A stretch of DNA of 64,000 nucleotides. Origin: Pedobacter terrae (lineage in GTDB: Bacteria; Bacteroidota; Bacteroidia; Sphingobacteriales; Sphingobacteriaceae). This document shows, piece by piece, positions 37,475 to 47,687 of the stretch (its first letter is position 1; each line of letters opens with the position of its first letter). Position numbers and translations under genes: made by a program. Where the stretch lies: assembly GCF_900100705.1 (NCBI RefSeq), contig NZ_FNCH01000010.1, positions 124,001 to 188,000 on the forward strand. Direction: 5' to 3'. The notes beneath the pieces were generated by a model. It had not been told where the DNA came from, searched no databases, and saw nothing but the letters and a program-made list of their open reading frames with translations.

Positions 37475-38650
37475 ATGCAGAAAGAATCATCCTCTATTGA
37501 AGTACTATTTACGAAATATACCCGTGGCGAGGCTACCACTGAAGAAACCCTTCAGCTTTTTAAGCTCATTGGTTCAGGTTGCCATGATGTTGACATTAGC
37601 GAACGTTTAGCCTCCGAACTAGACCATACCGACCCAGCCGATAGATACGAAACTGCCTGGGAAACATCTTTAGCTCGTATTAAAGCGCAAGCTTTTGAAC
37701 CTAAGCAAAGCGCCTTAAAACGAAAGTACATTAGACTGTGGCCCCGGATTTTAACAGCTGGCGCAGCACTCTTAATCCTTGCCTTTGGAATCAATCATTT
37801 CATGTCCAGAGAGACTGCCCATAGTTACGAACATTTAACGCAAAATGATATTGCACCCGGTAAAATTGGTGCAACCTTAACACTGGCCAACGGCAAAACC
37901 ATCAATTTGGGGACTATAGCCAGTGGAGAATCGATCAAGGAAAATGGCATTGTTATTTCTAAAACTTCTGATGGACAATTGCTATACCAAAGCCATCAAA
38001 ACAAAAATGATACGCAAGATCTGCACACCTTATCAACTGCGTTGGGGCAAACCTATGCCCTTACCCTGCCAGATCAAACCAAAGTGTGGTTAAATGCCGC
38101 CTCAAGTTTAACCTATCACAGTACGCTCAAAGGGAAGGGCGTACGGAGCGTTCAGCTTAAAGGAGAAGCCTATTTTGAGGTAGCCAAAGATAAAACCCGC
38201 CCTTTCTTAGTAGAAAGTGGAACACAAATAGTTGAAGTATTAGGTACACATTTTAATGTCAATGCCTACGCGGATGAAAAAACGTATAGAACAACTTTGC
38301 TCGAAGGTAGCGTCAAAATTACAGATCACGCTCAAAGCAGTATAATACTTCCTGGATACCAGGCTGCTACGTCAAACGGAGAGATCAAATTAAGCCAGGT
38401 GGATACAGACTTTGCCGTAGCCTGGAAAAGCAATAATTTTACATTCGATCGCCTCGACATTAAGGAAATTATGCGAATGATAGCCCGATGGTACGATGTT
38501 GAGGTCATCTACAAAGAAGAAATTCCTTCTGGTAAATTCTGGGGATCTGTATCACGATTCGACCGTATTTCTCAAGTATTGATTCCGCTAGAAGCCACCG
38601 GAAATGTGCATTTTAAAATCGAAGGCAGAAAGGTGTATGTCTATCGATAA
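37475..38650 (+). CDS. FecR-type anti-sigma factor
   Basis: A 391-residue inner-membrane anti-sigma protein. Cytoplasmic N-terminal part (1-90) that holds the sigma factor, one membrane helix (about 91-109, RILTAGAALLILAFGINHF), and a periplasmic FecR domain (about 185-290, ALPDQ-like LPDQTKVWLNAASSLTYHS, LKGEAYFEVAKDKTRPF, VLGTHFNVNAY) followed by the DUF4974 C-terminal domain (about 310-391, NFTFDRLDIKEIMRMIARWYDVEV). The layout matches the Bacteroidota FecR type. It follows fecI by 92 bases. Confidence 0.94.
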   Translation: MQKESSSIEVLFTKYTRGEATTEETLQLFKLIGSGCHDVDISERLASELDHTDPADRYETAWETSLARIKAQAFEPKQSALKRKYIRLWPRILTAGAALLILAFGINHFMSRETAHSYEHLTQNDIAPGKIGATLTLANGKTINLGTIASGESIKENGIVISKTSDGQLLYQSHQNKNDTQDLHTLSTALGQTYALTLPDQTKVWLNAASSLTYHSTLKGKGVRSVQLKGEAYFEVAKDKTRPFLVESGTQIVEVLGTHFNVNAYADEKTYRTTLLEGSVKITDHAQSSIILPGYQAATSNGEIKLSQVDTDFAVAWKSNNFTFDRLDIKEIMRMIARWYDVEVIYKEEIPSGKFWGSVSRFDRISQVLIPLEATGNVHFKIEGRKVYVYR

Positions 38651-39085
38651 TCGCGCTGGTGTAACAGCTGCTGCAGATAACAGACAATTCATTTCCAATA
38701 CCCATTAAAAACCAGACCGCAAACAACAAATTTCCGGACAGAAATAATCAATCAATTAACCACCAAACAAACCAAACTAATGAAAGAAATGATACGAAAG
38801 CCATACTAAACAACATTTAACTGGAGGTAACCATACCCTGATTGCAGTCAGGATATGGTAGATACTGGCCTCGAAATAATTATCAACGATTTGCAGATGT
38901 TATAGTCTACCTGACAACGGCATCATGCATTAACCAGACAACCAAACTTAGACAATAATGCGCACTAAAGCAATATTGACGGTATTCCATTGTACCGTTT
39001 AAGTCCTTGTCGCAACCTAAATAATGTGTTAAAAAAACTAAAAATTAAACAGGATATACGCAGGTGTATTCATAAAATTTGGCTG
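38651..39085 (+). other. Leader region of the FecIR-controlled SusC with a hairpin
   Basis: About 435 bases before the preferred SusC start. An inverted repeat at 38830-38859 pairs ACCATA.CCTGA with TCAGG.TATGGT around a 6-base loop (one mismatch). This strong hairpin stands 230-256 bases before SusC and could be a leader structure or a terminator after fecR. No TAnnTTTG box was recognised, as expected for an ECF promoter. Confidence 0.4.
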
Positions 39086-42000
39086 ATGATGCGATTAACC
39101 ACCGTAATTTTAATAGCCCTGCTGGTACAGGTAAGTGCCGCCGGCTTTGCTCAAAAAATCAGCTTAGACAAGTCGAAGGCCTCGCTGGAAGAGGTAATTA
39201 AAACCCTTCGTGTACAGAGTGGATATAACTTTGTAGTGCCTGGCGATTTACTGGACGATGCAAAAGCGGTTACCATAAGGGTTCGAAATGCAGACTTCAA
39301 AAAGGTGCTGGAACAGATTTTCGAAAATCAACCCATTGCATACGAAATCAATAACAACACAGTAACATTAAAATCCAAACCAAAAACTATTTTTGAAAAC
39401 ATCTTTGAGCGATTACGATCCATCACCGTAACCGGAAAAGTAGTGGACGAACTTACAGGGAGTCCGCTGGCTGGTGCCAACATTATGGTAAAGGGCCAAA
39501 AGCAATTTACGCGTGCTGGAGCTGATGGTCATTTTGTGCTTCAAAACGTTAATGAAGATGCCATTCTGCTTATCAGTTATATTGGTTACACGACCAAAGA
39601 TGTTAAAGCTGCAAAAGATCTTGGGGTGATCAGACTGGGTGTTGATGTCGGCAAATTAGAAGACGTAGCGGTTACAGTGAACACCGGTTACCAGAGGATA
39701 AAACCAGAACAGAGTACCGGTTCAGTTGCTCAACTCGGCACAAAAGAATATGAATCGAGGGTAAGCTCCAATTTCCTGGACGGATTGGTAAACAGATTGC
39801 CTGGATTGCTAATTAATAACGACGTACAGTTTACAAGTACGGTACCAGGCAGCGGACAATCGACACGGCCGCTATTTAATATCCGCGGCATTTCTACCAT
39901 GTCGGCGAACCAAAGTCCGCTAATTGTTGTAGACGGTTATCCAACCGAATTAACCCTGGAAATGATCGACCCCAATGAGATCAAATCTGTAACCATCCTT
40001 AAAGATGCAGCTTCAGCAACCATATATGGCGTAAGGGCATCAAATGGTGTGATTGTTATAGAAAGAAAACAGGCCAATCCCGGCGCTGCACAGTTCAATT
40101 TCAGGACGACACTGGGTTTAAGACCCGAAGAAAATTATAGCCGTTACCGTTGGGATCCACAGGCATCAGCCATTAATGCCAGCTACCTGCGGGAAAGGCA
40201 AGCACTAATTATCACACCAACGAGCTGGTCCTCTTTATATGGAACGGCATCGGGTGTAGGTGGAAATGTCAGGCGCTCTACCCCTTATTACATCCAGGCG
40301 CAGCTTGCTGCTGGAATTATTACCGCTGAACAGGCCGAAAGTTCATTTGCAGAACTGGCAAATTATGACAACCTGGATGATTACAGCCGCCTGTTCCTAA
40401 GAACTGCGGCGACACAAACCAATACATTAAATGTTTCTGGTGGTACGCCTAATGCACTGTATTACATTACAGCGAATTACACCAATAACCGGGACAATAA
40501 AATTTTAAACGACAACAACAGATTTTTACTAACCGGCCGTACCACACTGAAGTTGAGCCGAAAATTGACCCTTGAGCTCACCACCGAGTATCAGGAACAG
40601 CGCACGAATGGTGCACCAGTGCCTGGTCCGGCCGATTTTGCAGGTTACGAACGTTATGAAGATGTGAACGGTAACCCTGCTCCCATCATCTCTAAAAGTT
40701 ATGCGCCGGTTTTCAATACCGTACTTTTGTCACAAGGTTTGTTAGACCAGAACTATTATCCACTGGTTGATGCGCAGTTAGTGAATGATAAAACGCAAAC
40801 ACTGAACAGTAAAACCATTGCCAACTTTAATTATGACCTTGGAAAGGGCTTTAATCTTCTGTTTGGGGGAGTATATGAAACCTCCAGGTCCGAAATCAGG
40901 CATTTAGCCGGACGCGGTTCTTCAGAAGTGAATGCCTGGGTGAATAACTATACGGTTACGCCTACAACTGCCAATCCCTCGCTGGCTTTCAAAAGAAACC
41001 TGCCTGACGGCGACTTCCTTCGGCAGCAGAACGCCAGCAATACCGGATATACTGCCCGTACCCAGTTAAATTTTAATAAAGTAATTGGGAATCATTCATT
41101 TAATGCCATAGCCGGGGGCGAATTGCGAAATATCATCAGCAAAGGTAATTTGGCTTCCTACTTTGGTTACAATGATCAAAGTTTGTTGCAACAACCGGTA
41201 GATTATGCTTCCATTTTTGGTGGCTTAGCCGCCGTACGCGGCACGCTGGTTACCAGCAATACACTTGGACAACTGACTGACTTTTTTAATCAATCGTATA
41301 ACGAGGATCGGTTTTTATCTGCTTTCTCCAACGTGGTTTATTCTTTTAAAAATAAATATTCATTATCAGGAAGTATCCGTATCGATCAATCCAACTTGTT
41401 TGGTAGCGACCCTAAATATAAATACAAGCCCTTATGGTCGGTCGGTGCAGCCTGGAACATAGACCGGGAGCACTTTCTGAGTAAGCTTAACTGGCTTCAC
41501 CAATTAAAGTTGCGGAGTGCTTTTGGCTTTAATGGAAATGTGGCCAAACTTTCGCTTCCACAGGTTATTGCGCAGGCTCAAAATAATATACAAAACACCC
41601 CGACACTAAGCTCCCTGATATTGGTTTCAAATGCCAATACCGGCCTGCGTTGGGAACAGACTGCAAACTTTAACCTGGGTCTTGATTTCAATATTTTTAA
41701 AAATATTAGTGGCAACATAGATTATTATACCAAGAAAACAACTGATGTGATGGGCAACTCGTCCATCGATCCAACTTTAGGTGCCCCTTCAGCCTTGGTC
41801 AACTATGCCAGTATCAGAAATAATGGATTGGAATTCAGTCTGAAAGCGGACTGGATAGCTAACAAAAACTTTAACTGGAACACGGGCGTGGTGATTGCCA
41901 AAAATAGCAGCAAAGTACTTGATGTTTATCGAACCGGACGCTACGACCCACAAATAATAGATGTATTAGGTTTTGTAAGTGGTTATCCCGTAGGTGCAAT

Positions 42001-42637
42001 ATTCTCTTATAATACCAAAGGTCTAAATAGCGAAGGACATCCCATTATTTTAGATCCAAAAGGCAATGAATATGTAGTCAATACTAGTAACTCAACCAAT
42101 CCGCTGGCGATTGCCATGTCGAGCAAAGATTCCGGATTGGTACAATATTCGGGAACTACGGTTCCAAGTATTAACGCCGGACTGAGTAACCGTATAGATG
42201 TGGGTAATTTCTACTTCTTCGCCATGGTAAATTACTATGGGGGATTTAAAGTGCGGGTACCCAGACCTAATCCGGCAGATGTGAGGCCTTTGGAAGGCTC
42301 CAATAACTTTTGGCGGGCTGCAGGTGATGAGTTGAAAACAGACATTCCCAATCTGGTTGACTTAAACAGTCCAAACCCATCATGGGCTTACCGGTACAAT
42401 AGTAATTACCTGGTACATGGCGATTACCTGACCATTGGAGATATTACTGCTTCTTATCGTTTGAATGACCTCAATTTTATAAAAAAGGCAGGCTTCAAAA
42501 ATTTCGAAATAAAGGCTCAGGTTTCGAATCTCTACACGGTTGGATTTAACCGTTACAACTATAGCCCTGGTACCGGAAGTTACGCTAAATCATATGTAAC
42601 CCCTACCTATACGCTGGGCTTATTCACTAACTTCTAA
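39086..42637 (+). CDS. SusC/RagA TonB-dependent transporter with STN signalling domain
   Basis: An outer-membrane transporter of about 1183 residues. After the signal peptide (MRLTTVILIALLVQVSAAGFAQ) come an STN domain (about 25-105, ASLEEVIKTLRVQSGYNFVV, FKKVLEQIFENQPIAYEI), a carboxypeptidase-regulatory-like domain (about 112-190), plug (FNIRGISTM, LKDAASATIYGVRASNGVIVIE) and barrel ending in LGLFTNF. The STN domain contacts the periplasmic part of FecR, so transport is coupled to signalling. Start is uncertain: the frame is open to a TTG at 38990, and a GTG at 39026 gives the long basic N-terminus (RRCIHKIWLMMRL) often seen in this group. 39086 is the first ATG and is used here. Confidence 0.93.
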   Translation: MMRLTTVILIALLVQVSAAGFAQKISLDKSKASLEEVIKTLRVQSGYNFVVPGDLLDDAKAVTIRVRNADFKKVLEQIFENQPIAYEINNNTVTLKSKPKTIFENIFERLRSITVTGKVVDELTGSPLAGANIMVKGQKQFTRAGADGHFVLQNVNEDAILLISYIGYTTKDVKAAKDLGVIRLGVDVGKLEDVAVTVNTGYQRIKPEQSTGSVAQLGTKEYESRVSSNFLDGLVNRLPGLLINNDVQFTSTVPGSGQSTRPLFNIRGISTMSANQSPLIVVDGYPTELTLEMIDPNEIKSVTILKDAASATIYGVRASNGVIVIERKQANPGAAQFNFRTTLGLRPEENYSRYRWDPQASAINASYLRERQALIITPTSWSSLYGTASGVGGNVRRSTPYYIQAQLAAGIITAEQAESSFAELANYDNLDDYSRLFLRTAATQTNTLNVSGGTPNALYYITANYTNNRDNKILNDNNRFLLTGRTTLKLSRKLTLELTTEYQEQRTNGAPVPGPADFAGYERYEDVNGNPAPIISKSYAPVFNTVLLSQGLLDQNYYPLVDAQLVNDKTQTLNSKTIANFNYDLGKGFNLLFGGVYETSRSEIRHLAGRGSSEVNAWVNNYTVTPTTANPSLAFKRNLPDGDFLRQQNASNTGYTARTQLNFNKVIGNHSFNAIAGGELRNIISKGNLASYFGYNDQSLLQQPVDYASIFGGLAAVRGTLVTSNTLGQLTDFFNQSYNEDRFLSAFSNVVYSFKNKYSLSGSIRIDQSNLFGSDPKYKYKPLWSVGAAWNIDREHFLSKLNWLHQLKLRSAFGFNGNVAKLSLPQVIAQAQNNIQNTPTLSSLILVSNANTGLRWEQTANFNLGLDFNIFKNISGNIDYYTKKTTDVMGNSSIDPTLGAPSALVNYASIRNNGLEFSLKADWIANKNFNWNTGVVIAKNSSKVLDVYRTGRYDPQIIDVLGFVSGYPVGAIFSYNTKGLNSEGHPIILDPKGNEYVVNTSNSTNPLAIAMSSKDSGLVQYSGTTVPSINAGLSNRIDVGNFYFFAMVNYYGGFKVRVPRPNPADVRPLEGSNNFWRAAGDELKTDIPNLVDLNSPNPSWAYRYNSNYLVHGDYLTIGDITASYRLNDLNFIKKAGFKNFEIKAQVSNLYTVGFNRYNYSPGTGSYAKSYVTPTYTLGLFTNF

Positions 42638-42647
42638 AATTATACTG

Positions 42648-44018
42648 ATGAAGATCATTAAATATATAGGCGTATTGTTGCTTATTTCAGGACTGCTGCT
42701 AAGCGGTTGCGATAAATACCTGGATGTTGAACCGAAGGGGAAACAATTACTAAAAACAGCAAATGACTATGACCTTTGGTTAAATAGCCCCGTTTTCACC
42801 ACCGAAACAGAAACGAACATTCTAAACTACATGACAGATAATATTGATCTGCTAAATGTTGGTAATCCGCCCACCTCTCTGGCAGATTTGATTTATACCT
42901 GGGCACCTCAGTTCACCACAGATATCACTGCTGTCACCTATCTTTGGGGCGAACACTACCGAAGAATTAGCCTATACAATACGGTATTGATTGGTATAGA
43001 CGCCGCTCAGGGTGGTACCGAATCACAAAAGAACACCCTAAAAGCGGAAGCATTACTCGGCCGTGCGCATTCATACTTTTATCTTGTAAACGAGTATGCT
43101 AAACCTTACGATGCCGCAACTGCTGCTACTGATTTGGCCGTGCCTTACGTAACCTCGGATAATGTTAGTCAAAAAGCACCGCCAAGAAGCACCTCTGCTG
43201 AAATTTATCAACATATCATCAACGATATTAATGAAGCTATTCCGAACCTGCCGGCCGATAACAGCAATGCCAGGTTTCGGGGTTCTAAGGCTGCGGCTTA
43301 CAGTGTGTTGGCCAGGGTTTACCTCTATAGAAGAGAATATGCCGAAGCGCAACGTGATGCAGAGCTGGCTTTGGCAAACACCCGCGCAACAATGATCGAT
43401 TTAACTACCCCATCAAGTTTTCCAACCACCTTAAATGTCGTATCGCATCCTGATGTCATCTACGGTAAAGGTACAAATGCCGCTGGATTGCCGCTGGCTC
43501 AGGAATTAAAAAGCACGTTCGCTGCGAATGATGCGAGAAAGACCGTGCTATACTCGAATTGGGCAAGCACTGTTAGAGGATCAACTCAGTTTTACGCTGC
43601 CGCAGTTACCCCGGCTTTTCAACTCACCAATACGGGAACCACGGTGCAGGAAATGCATTTAATTGCTGCTGAATGTGCAGCAAGAGCCAACAATTTGACG
43701 GTTGCACTCAGCCACCTGAATGAAGTTCGTAGAAATCGCCTCACCGGCACACCAATCTCCAGCAGAGATTTCAGCTCAACAAATCAAACGGCGATACTGG
43801 ATGAAGTACTGGCAGAACGCAGAAGGGAATTACCTTTTCACGGCCTCCGCTGGTTCGATATGCGCAGATTAGACATGGAAAACAGAATGACTTCTATAAC
43901 CAGAATTAATGCGCAAAACGTTGTTATTGCCACGCTCGAACCGCACAGCAGTAAATATACACTTCAAATACCAGTGCAGGTATTAGCGTATAACCCAGAC
44001 ATGGTACAGAATCCATAA
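42648..44018 (+). CDS. SusD/RagB family nutrient-binding lipoprotein
   Basis: A 456-residue SusD (short for the family). Lipobox LLSGC (C21), then DKYLDVEPKGKQLLKTANDYDLWL. Helical TPR-like parts include ALLGRAHSYFYLVNEYAKPY and AAYSVLARVYLYRREYAEAQ. The C-terminal LDEVLAERRRELPFHGLRWFDMRR and NPDMVQNP are typical. It lies 10 bases after SusC in the FecI/FecR-controlled operon. In this group of loci the cargo is frequently a small glycan or other nutrient; the sequence does not reveal it. Confidence 0.94.
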   Translation: MKIIKYIGVLLLISGLLLSGCDKYLDVEPKGKQLLKTANDYDLWLNSPVFTTETETNILNYMTDNIDLLNVGNPPTSLADLIYTWAPQFTTDITAVTYLWGEHYRRISLYNTVLIGIDAAQGGTESQKNTLKAEALLGRAHSYFYLVNEYAKPYDAATAATDLAVPYVTSDNVSQKAPPRSTSAEIYQHIINDINEAIPNLPADNSNARFRGSKAAAYSVLARVYLYRREYAEAQRDAELALANTRATMIDLTTPSSFPTTLNVVSHPDVIYGKGTNAAGLPLAQELKSTFAANDARKTVLYSNWASTVRGSTQFYAAAVTPAFQLTNTGTTVQEMHLIAAECAARANNLTVALSHLNEVRRNRLTGTPISSRDFSSTNQTAILDEVLAERRRELPFHGLRWFDMRRLDMENRMTSITRINAQNVVIATLEPHSSKYTLQIPVQVLAYNPDMVQNP

Positions 44019-44035
44019 TCACTAAAACTCAGAAA

Positions 44036-45004
44036 ATGAAGATATCTAAATTTTATATACTGGCAATCTGCTCAATCTTAATGCTTTACTTATCATGTAA
44101 AAAAGACAAAGTGGCACGGGAGATACTCCCAGACGGAAGCGTTACCTTTGATCTGCCGGCAGCGTCAGACGTTGTGACAAGAGCGCTGGACATCAAAAAT
44201 ATTGCTGTAGTTAGCATAGAAATAAAAGCTATTTTAAAAGTCAACAGCTCCGCTGATGTACACTATGTTACCTTCGCACCTGACACCAGTAAAATTGGTG
44301 ATTATAGAGCGAAGTATGGCAGCAATGCACTACTGCTGCCTACCACAACTTATCTGTTTTACAAACCAACTGTAGCTATAGCCGCTGGAACAAATGTTTC
44401 GGAAACTGCTGTACTAAATCTGGGTTTCCAAACTAACCTGAAAAAGTTTAGCACCTATGTGCTTCCACTTACCATTACCGCTATAGATGGACAAAATCAA
44501 GATCCAAAGAAAAGTAAGGTGGTTTATTATGTATTTAACACTGGTGATGCACTTTATGTAGACCATACTGGTTTTACGCTTACCGCAGCAGCTTCTTCAA
44601 CCGGGGGCGTAAACGTTGCTGGAAGAGCTGTAGATGCCAATACCACCGGAACCTATTGGTTAAGTGCCACTACAGCTTCCCTGCCCCAATTTGTAACCGC
44701 AGACTTTGCCAGGGATGTTACTTTCTCAGGATTAGATTACTTTATTCCGACGGCTGTAACACCAACAACCGGGGGCTATACCACCTCTGCTAAGATAGAA
44801 ACAAGCAGTAATGGCACTACCTGGACAGATAAAGGCACCTACGCGGTTGATGTAACCAATGCGGCCAGAAAACAGACCATTAATTTACCTGCACCAACCA
44901 CCGCGAGGTATTTGCGTTTCACCATTTTAACCGCAACTCCATTTGTGCAATCAGGCACCAGCTATAGTGTTGGTTTTGTGGGCGGAATTGTTTTGAGGAA
45001 CTAA
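44036..45004 (+). CDS. DUF1735 plus discoidin-like lipoprotein
   Basis: A 322-residue lipoprotein (lipobox LYLSC, C21). The N-terminal half (about 30-165) has the DUF1735 beta-sandwich form (VTFDLPAASDVV, VLPLTITAID). The C-terminal half (about 195-322) resembles an F5/8 type C (discoidin) domain: ASLPQFVTADFARDVTFSGLDYF, SSNGTTWTDKGTY and ARYLRFTIL. Such domains bind carbohydrate. It follows SusD by 17 bases and fits the surface-binding role of SusE-like proteins; no enzymatic motif seen. Confidence 0.82.
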   Translation: MKISKFYILAICSILMLYLSCKKDKVAREILPDGSVTFDLPAASDVVTRALDIKNIAVVSIEIKAILKVNSSADVHYVTFAPDTSKIGDYRAKYGSNALLLPTTTYLFYKPTVAIAAGTNVSETAVLNLGFQTNLKKFSTYVLPLTITAIDGQNQDPKKSKVVYYVFNTGDALYVDHTGFTLTAAASSTGGVNVAGRAVDANTTGTYWLSATTASLPQFVTADFARDVTFSGLDYFIPTAVTPTTGGYTTSAKIETSSNGTTWTDKGTYAVDVTNAARKQTINLPAPTTARYLRFTILTATPFVQSGTSYSVGFVGGIVLRN

Positions 45005-45034
45005 AAGAAATTTTTTATTTTAAAATAATTAAAC

Positions 45035-46171
45035 ATGAAAAAATTAATGATTCCAATCTTTATGCTGTTACCTTTTGTGGTAGCCGCTCAAAAAAATTAT
45101 ACCATTAAGGGAAATGTGCCTGCACTAAAAGAACCGGCAAAGGCTTACCTGGTGACGCTTCAGGCAGATAAATGGAAAGAAACCGATTCTGTTGAAATTA
45201 AAAACGGGAAATTTGAGTTTACAGGCCATGTTATCGAACCGCAACCGGCCCTTATCGCCATTAAGCCGCTCCGCGCTAGACCAGGCGCCACGCTTGACGA
45301 TACTAAAGATTTTTTCCTGGAAAATGCTGCGATTACTTTTGATGGGGCAGACTCCATTAAAAATGCAAAAGTGAGCGGTTCTGTAGCTGATCGCGAAAAT
45401 AGCGAGCGGGAGGCTATGATTAGTAAGGTTACGGCAAAAATAATGATCCTACAAAAGGAATATGGTAAAAAAGCTCCTGATGGAACTTACCTAAAATCTG
45501 TTTCAGATCGCAAATTGGCAGCTGATAGCATACAAAAACTCGTCGCTCAAAACAGAGCAATAAATATGAAGTTTGCCGAAGACCATCTGAATTCATTTGC
45601 AGGCTTATATGCGTACAACATGTATGTGCTTGACAGTAAATTTGAAGCGGCAAAAGTAGAGCCTTTATTTCATAAATTCTCTCCTGAGTTAAAATCATCG
45701 CCGTTAGGCAAAAAAACGGCAGAAAAAATTGAAATTGGAAAAAGACGTCAAACTGGCGCTAAAGTGACCGATTTTACTCAAAATGACATCAACGGAAAAC
45801 CATTCAAACTTTCTTCGTTAAAAGGAAAATATGTATTGGTAGATTTTTGGGCAAGCTGGTGCCTTCCCTGCCGTGCAGAAAATCCAAACGTGGTAAAAGC
45901 CTATACTGCACTCAAGGATAAAAACTTCGAGATTGTTAGTGTATCACTCGATTACCCTGGAGGACAAAAGGTATGGGAAGATGCAGTGAAAAACGATGGC
46001 ATGCCATGGATCCACGTCAGCGATTTAAAAGGCTGGAAAAACGAAGTTGCCATGATGTATGGAATCAATTCTGTACCACAAAATGTTTTGGTTGATCCTC
46101 AGGGCGTAATTGTAGCGAAAAACCTTCGTGGCGAAAACTTATTGGATCAGCTGAAAAAATTTATCAATTAA
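45035..46171 (+). CDS. TlpA-like thioredoxin family protein with DUF4369
   Basis: A 378-residue exported protein. Signal peptide (about 1-18, LLPFVVAAQ), DUF4369 domain (about 20-120, YTIKGNVPALKEPAKAYLV), a helical linker, and a TlpA/ResA-type thioredoxin domain (about 240-378) with the redox pair C276-C279 in WASWCLPCRAENP. Residues NSVPQNVLVDPQG give the cis-Pro loop. It probably reduces or shuffles disulfides, or handles a membrane-protein partner, in the periplasm. It stands in the FecIR-SusCD operon, 30 bases after the discoidin gene, and is followed by a close paralogue. Confidence 0.9.
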   Translation: MKKLMIPIFMLLPFVVAAQKNYTIKGNVPALKEPAKAYLVTLQADKWKETDSVEIKNGKFEFTGHVIEPQPALIAIKPLRARPGATLDDTKDFFLENAAITFDGADSIKNAKVSGSVADRENSEREAMISKVTAKIMILQKEYGKKAPDGTYLKSVSDRKLAADSIQKLVAQNRAINMKFAEDHLNSFAGLYAYNMYVLDSKFEAAKVEPLFHKFSPELKSSPLGKKTAEKIEIGKRRQTGAKVTDFTQNDINGKPFKLSSLKGKYVLVDFWASWCLPCRAENPNVVKAYTALKDKNFEIVSVSLDYPGGQKVWEDAVKNDGMPWIHVSDLKGWKNEVAMMYGINSVPQNVLVDPQGVIVAKNLRGENLLDQLKKFIN

Positions 46172-46196
46172 CCTAAAAAATAGATTTCAAAAAATT

Positions 46197-47330
46197 ATGA
46201 AAACCAATCTAATGAACATCCTTGCGCTGTTCACATGCCTGATTACCGGCAGAACAATGGCACAAGATAAATTTACCATTACGGGTACATTGCCGAAAGC
46301 AGGAACGGAGAAAATGGTATCGTTAACTTTTGTCAATGCTGATGGAAAAAGCGTAGTAGACAGCACGATTTTAACCAACGGAAAATTTGTGTTTAAGGGT
46401 ACCACCGCTTTTGGAAATAAAGCTTATCTCGAATTAAAGGCGATTAAGAAAGATCCTTCAAAAAGAACAAATCCTGATTTTATAGATTTCTATCTTGAAA
46501 AGGGAACAACAACAGCAAAGGGTGTTGATAGCATAGCCAGGGCTAGCATTACAGGCACAAAAGTACAGAACGAATATAATCAGTATAATGCACAAACAGC
46601 CGGGTTAATTGCTCAATTTAAAGAAATCAGCGCGCGATTTACAAAGGTTTATTACGCAAAAGTGAAAGATTCGGTAGAAATAAAAAAGATACAGGCAGAA
46701 GCAAAGCCTGTACATGCCAAAATTGAAGCTGCCCTGGATTCATTTATTTTTAATCATCCGGATTCTTATGTGACTGCAGATCTGATTCACCAAAATAAAA
46801 TGGCGGTAATTGATGTGGTTAAATTTGATCCTTATTATCAAATCTTAACGCCCCGGATACTCGCCAGCTTTACGGGAAAAAAAATTACCGGTAAGTATGA
46901 AAAGGCAAAACAATTTGCAGTAGGCAGATCGATTGATTTTACCTTGCCAGACAAAGATGGTAAAGAATTCAAATTATCTTCACTCAAAGGAAAGTATGTA
47001 CTTGTTGACTTTTGGGCCAGCTGGTGTGTACCCTGCCGTGCGGAGAATCCGTTTTTAATGAAAGCCTACCATGAACTGAAAGATAAAAATTTCGAAATTG
47101 TAGGGGTTTCGCTGGATGATACAAAGGCGGCTTGGATGAGAGCTGTTGAGCAGGATAAATTACCCTGGACGCAAGTGAGCGACGTGAAGGGTTTTAAAAC
47201 AGAGGTAGCTGTCCGCTTCGGTATTACTGCTATTCCCCAAAACGTACTGATTGATCCGGCCGGAAAAGTAATTGCAAAAGATTTAAGGGGTGAAGATGTA
47301 AATAAAAAGATAGCAAACTTTATCAAATAG
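46197..47330 (+). CDS. TlpA-like thioredoxin family protein with DUF4369 (paralogue)
   Basis: A 377-residue paralogue of the preceding gene, with the same order of parts: signal peptide (about 1-22), DUF4369 domain (about 24-125, FTITGTLPKAGTEKMVSL), helical linker, thioredoxin domain with C277-C280 in WASWCVPCRAENP and TAIPQNVLIDPAG. The two thioredoxin domains are very similar, while the DUF4369 parts differ more, which suggests tandem duplication with divergence of the N-terminal binding part. It is the last gene of the operon; an inverted repeat follows at 47405-47453. Confidence 0.9.
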   Translation: MKTNLMNILALFTCLITGRTMAQDKFTITGTLPKAGTEKMVSLTFVNADGKSVVDSTILTNGKFVFKGTTAFGNKAYLELKAIKKDPSKRTNPDFIDFYLEKGTTTAKGVDSIARASITGTKVQNEYNQYNAQTAGLIAQFKEISARFTKVYYAKVKDSVEIKKIQAEAKPVHAKIEAALDSFIFNHPDSYVTADLIHQNKMAVIDVVKFDPYYQILTPRILASFTGKKITGKYEKAKQFAVGRSIDFTLPDKDGKEFKLSSLKGKYVLVDFWASWCVPCRAENPFLMKAYHELKDKNFEIVGVSLDDTKAAWMRAVEQDKLPWTQVSDVKGFKTEVAVRFGITAIPQNVLIDPAGKVIAKDLRGEDVNKKIANFIK

Positions 47331-47687
47331 TGATAAATACCTGTTTATAGATTTGTAAACGGGGCCAGAGGCCTATAACCTGACCTCAAAACTACTTAAG
47401 TGCAAAGACCTGGTCAAACTGAAATTACTTTAATAAGCAGATGACCAGGTCTTACATTGGCCAGGTAATATTGCGCTAAAAATTCAGAATACCATAAAAA
47501 AATTTACTGAGTCCTCTGCTATGGCAGATTACATAAGGGAAAAAAAAAGAACTCATCGTCATCCCCACCATTCCCTGTTTAAGTTGAGTTAACCTTTGTC
47601 CCCGAAGGGGTGGTAACAAGCCAAAAAACTTCCTAACAAAAATGAAGTCTACGCAAACATTCGTCTTTTAAAGACAGTTAGGTAGAT
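47331..47687 (+). other. Intergenic region after the FecIR-SusCD operon
   Basis: 357 bases containing the inverted repeat at 47405-47453 and a small CCCC-GAA-GGGG hairpin near 47600. Otherwise nothing recognised; no clear promoter for the SDR gene. Confidence 0.4.
47405..47453. repeat. 12-bp inverted repeat downstream of the TlpA genes
   Basis: AAGACCTGGTCA (47405-47416) and TGACCAGGTCTT (47442-47453), perfect complements around a 25-base loop. It may end the long operon or be an interspersed palindrome; CCAGGT recurs just after it. Confidence 0.5.
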
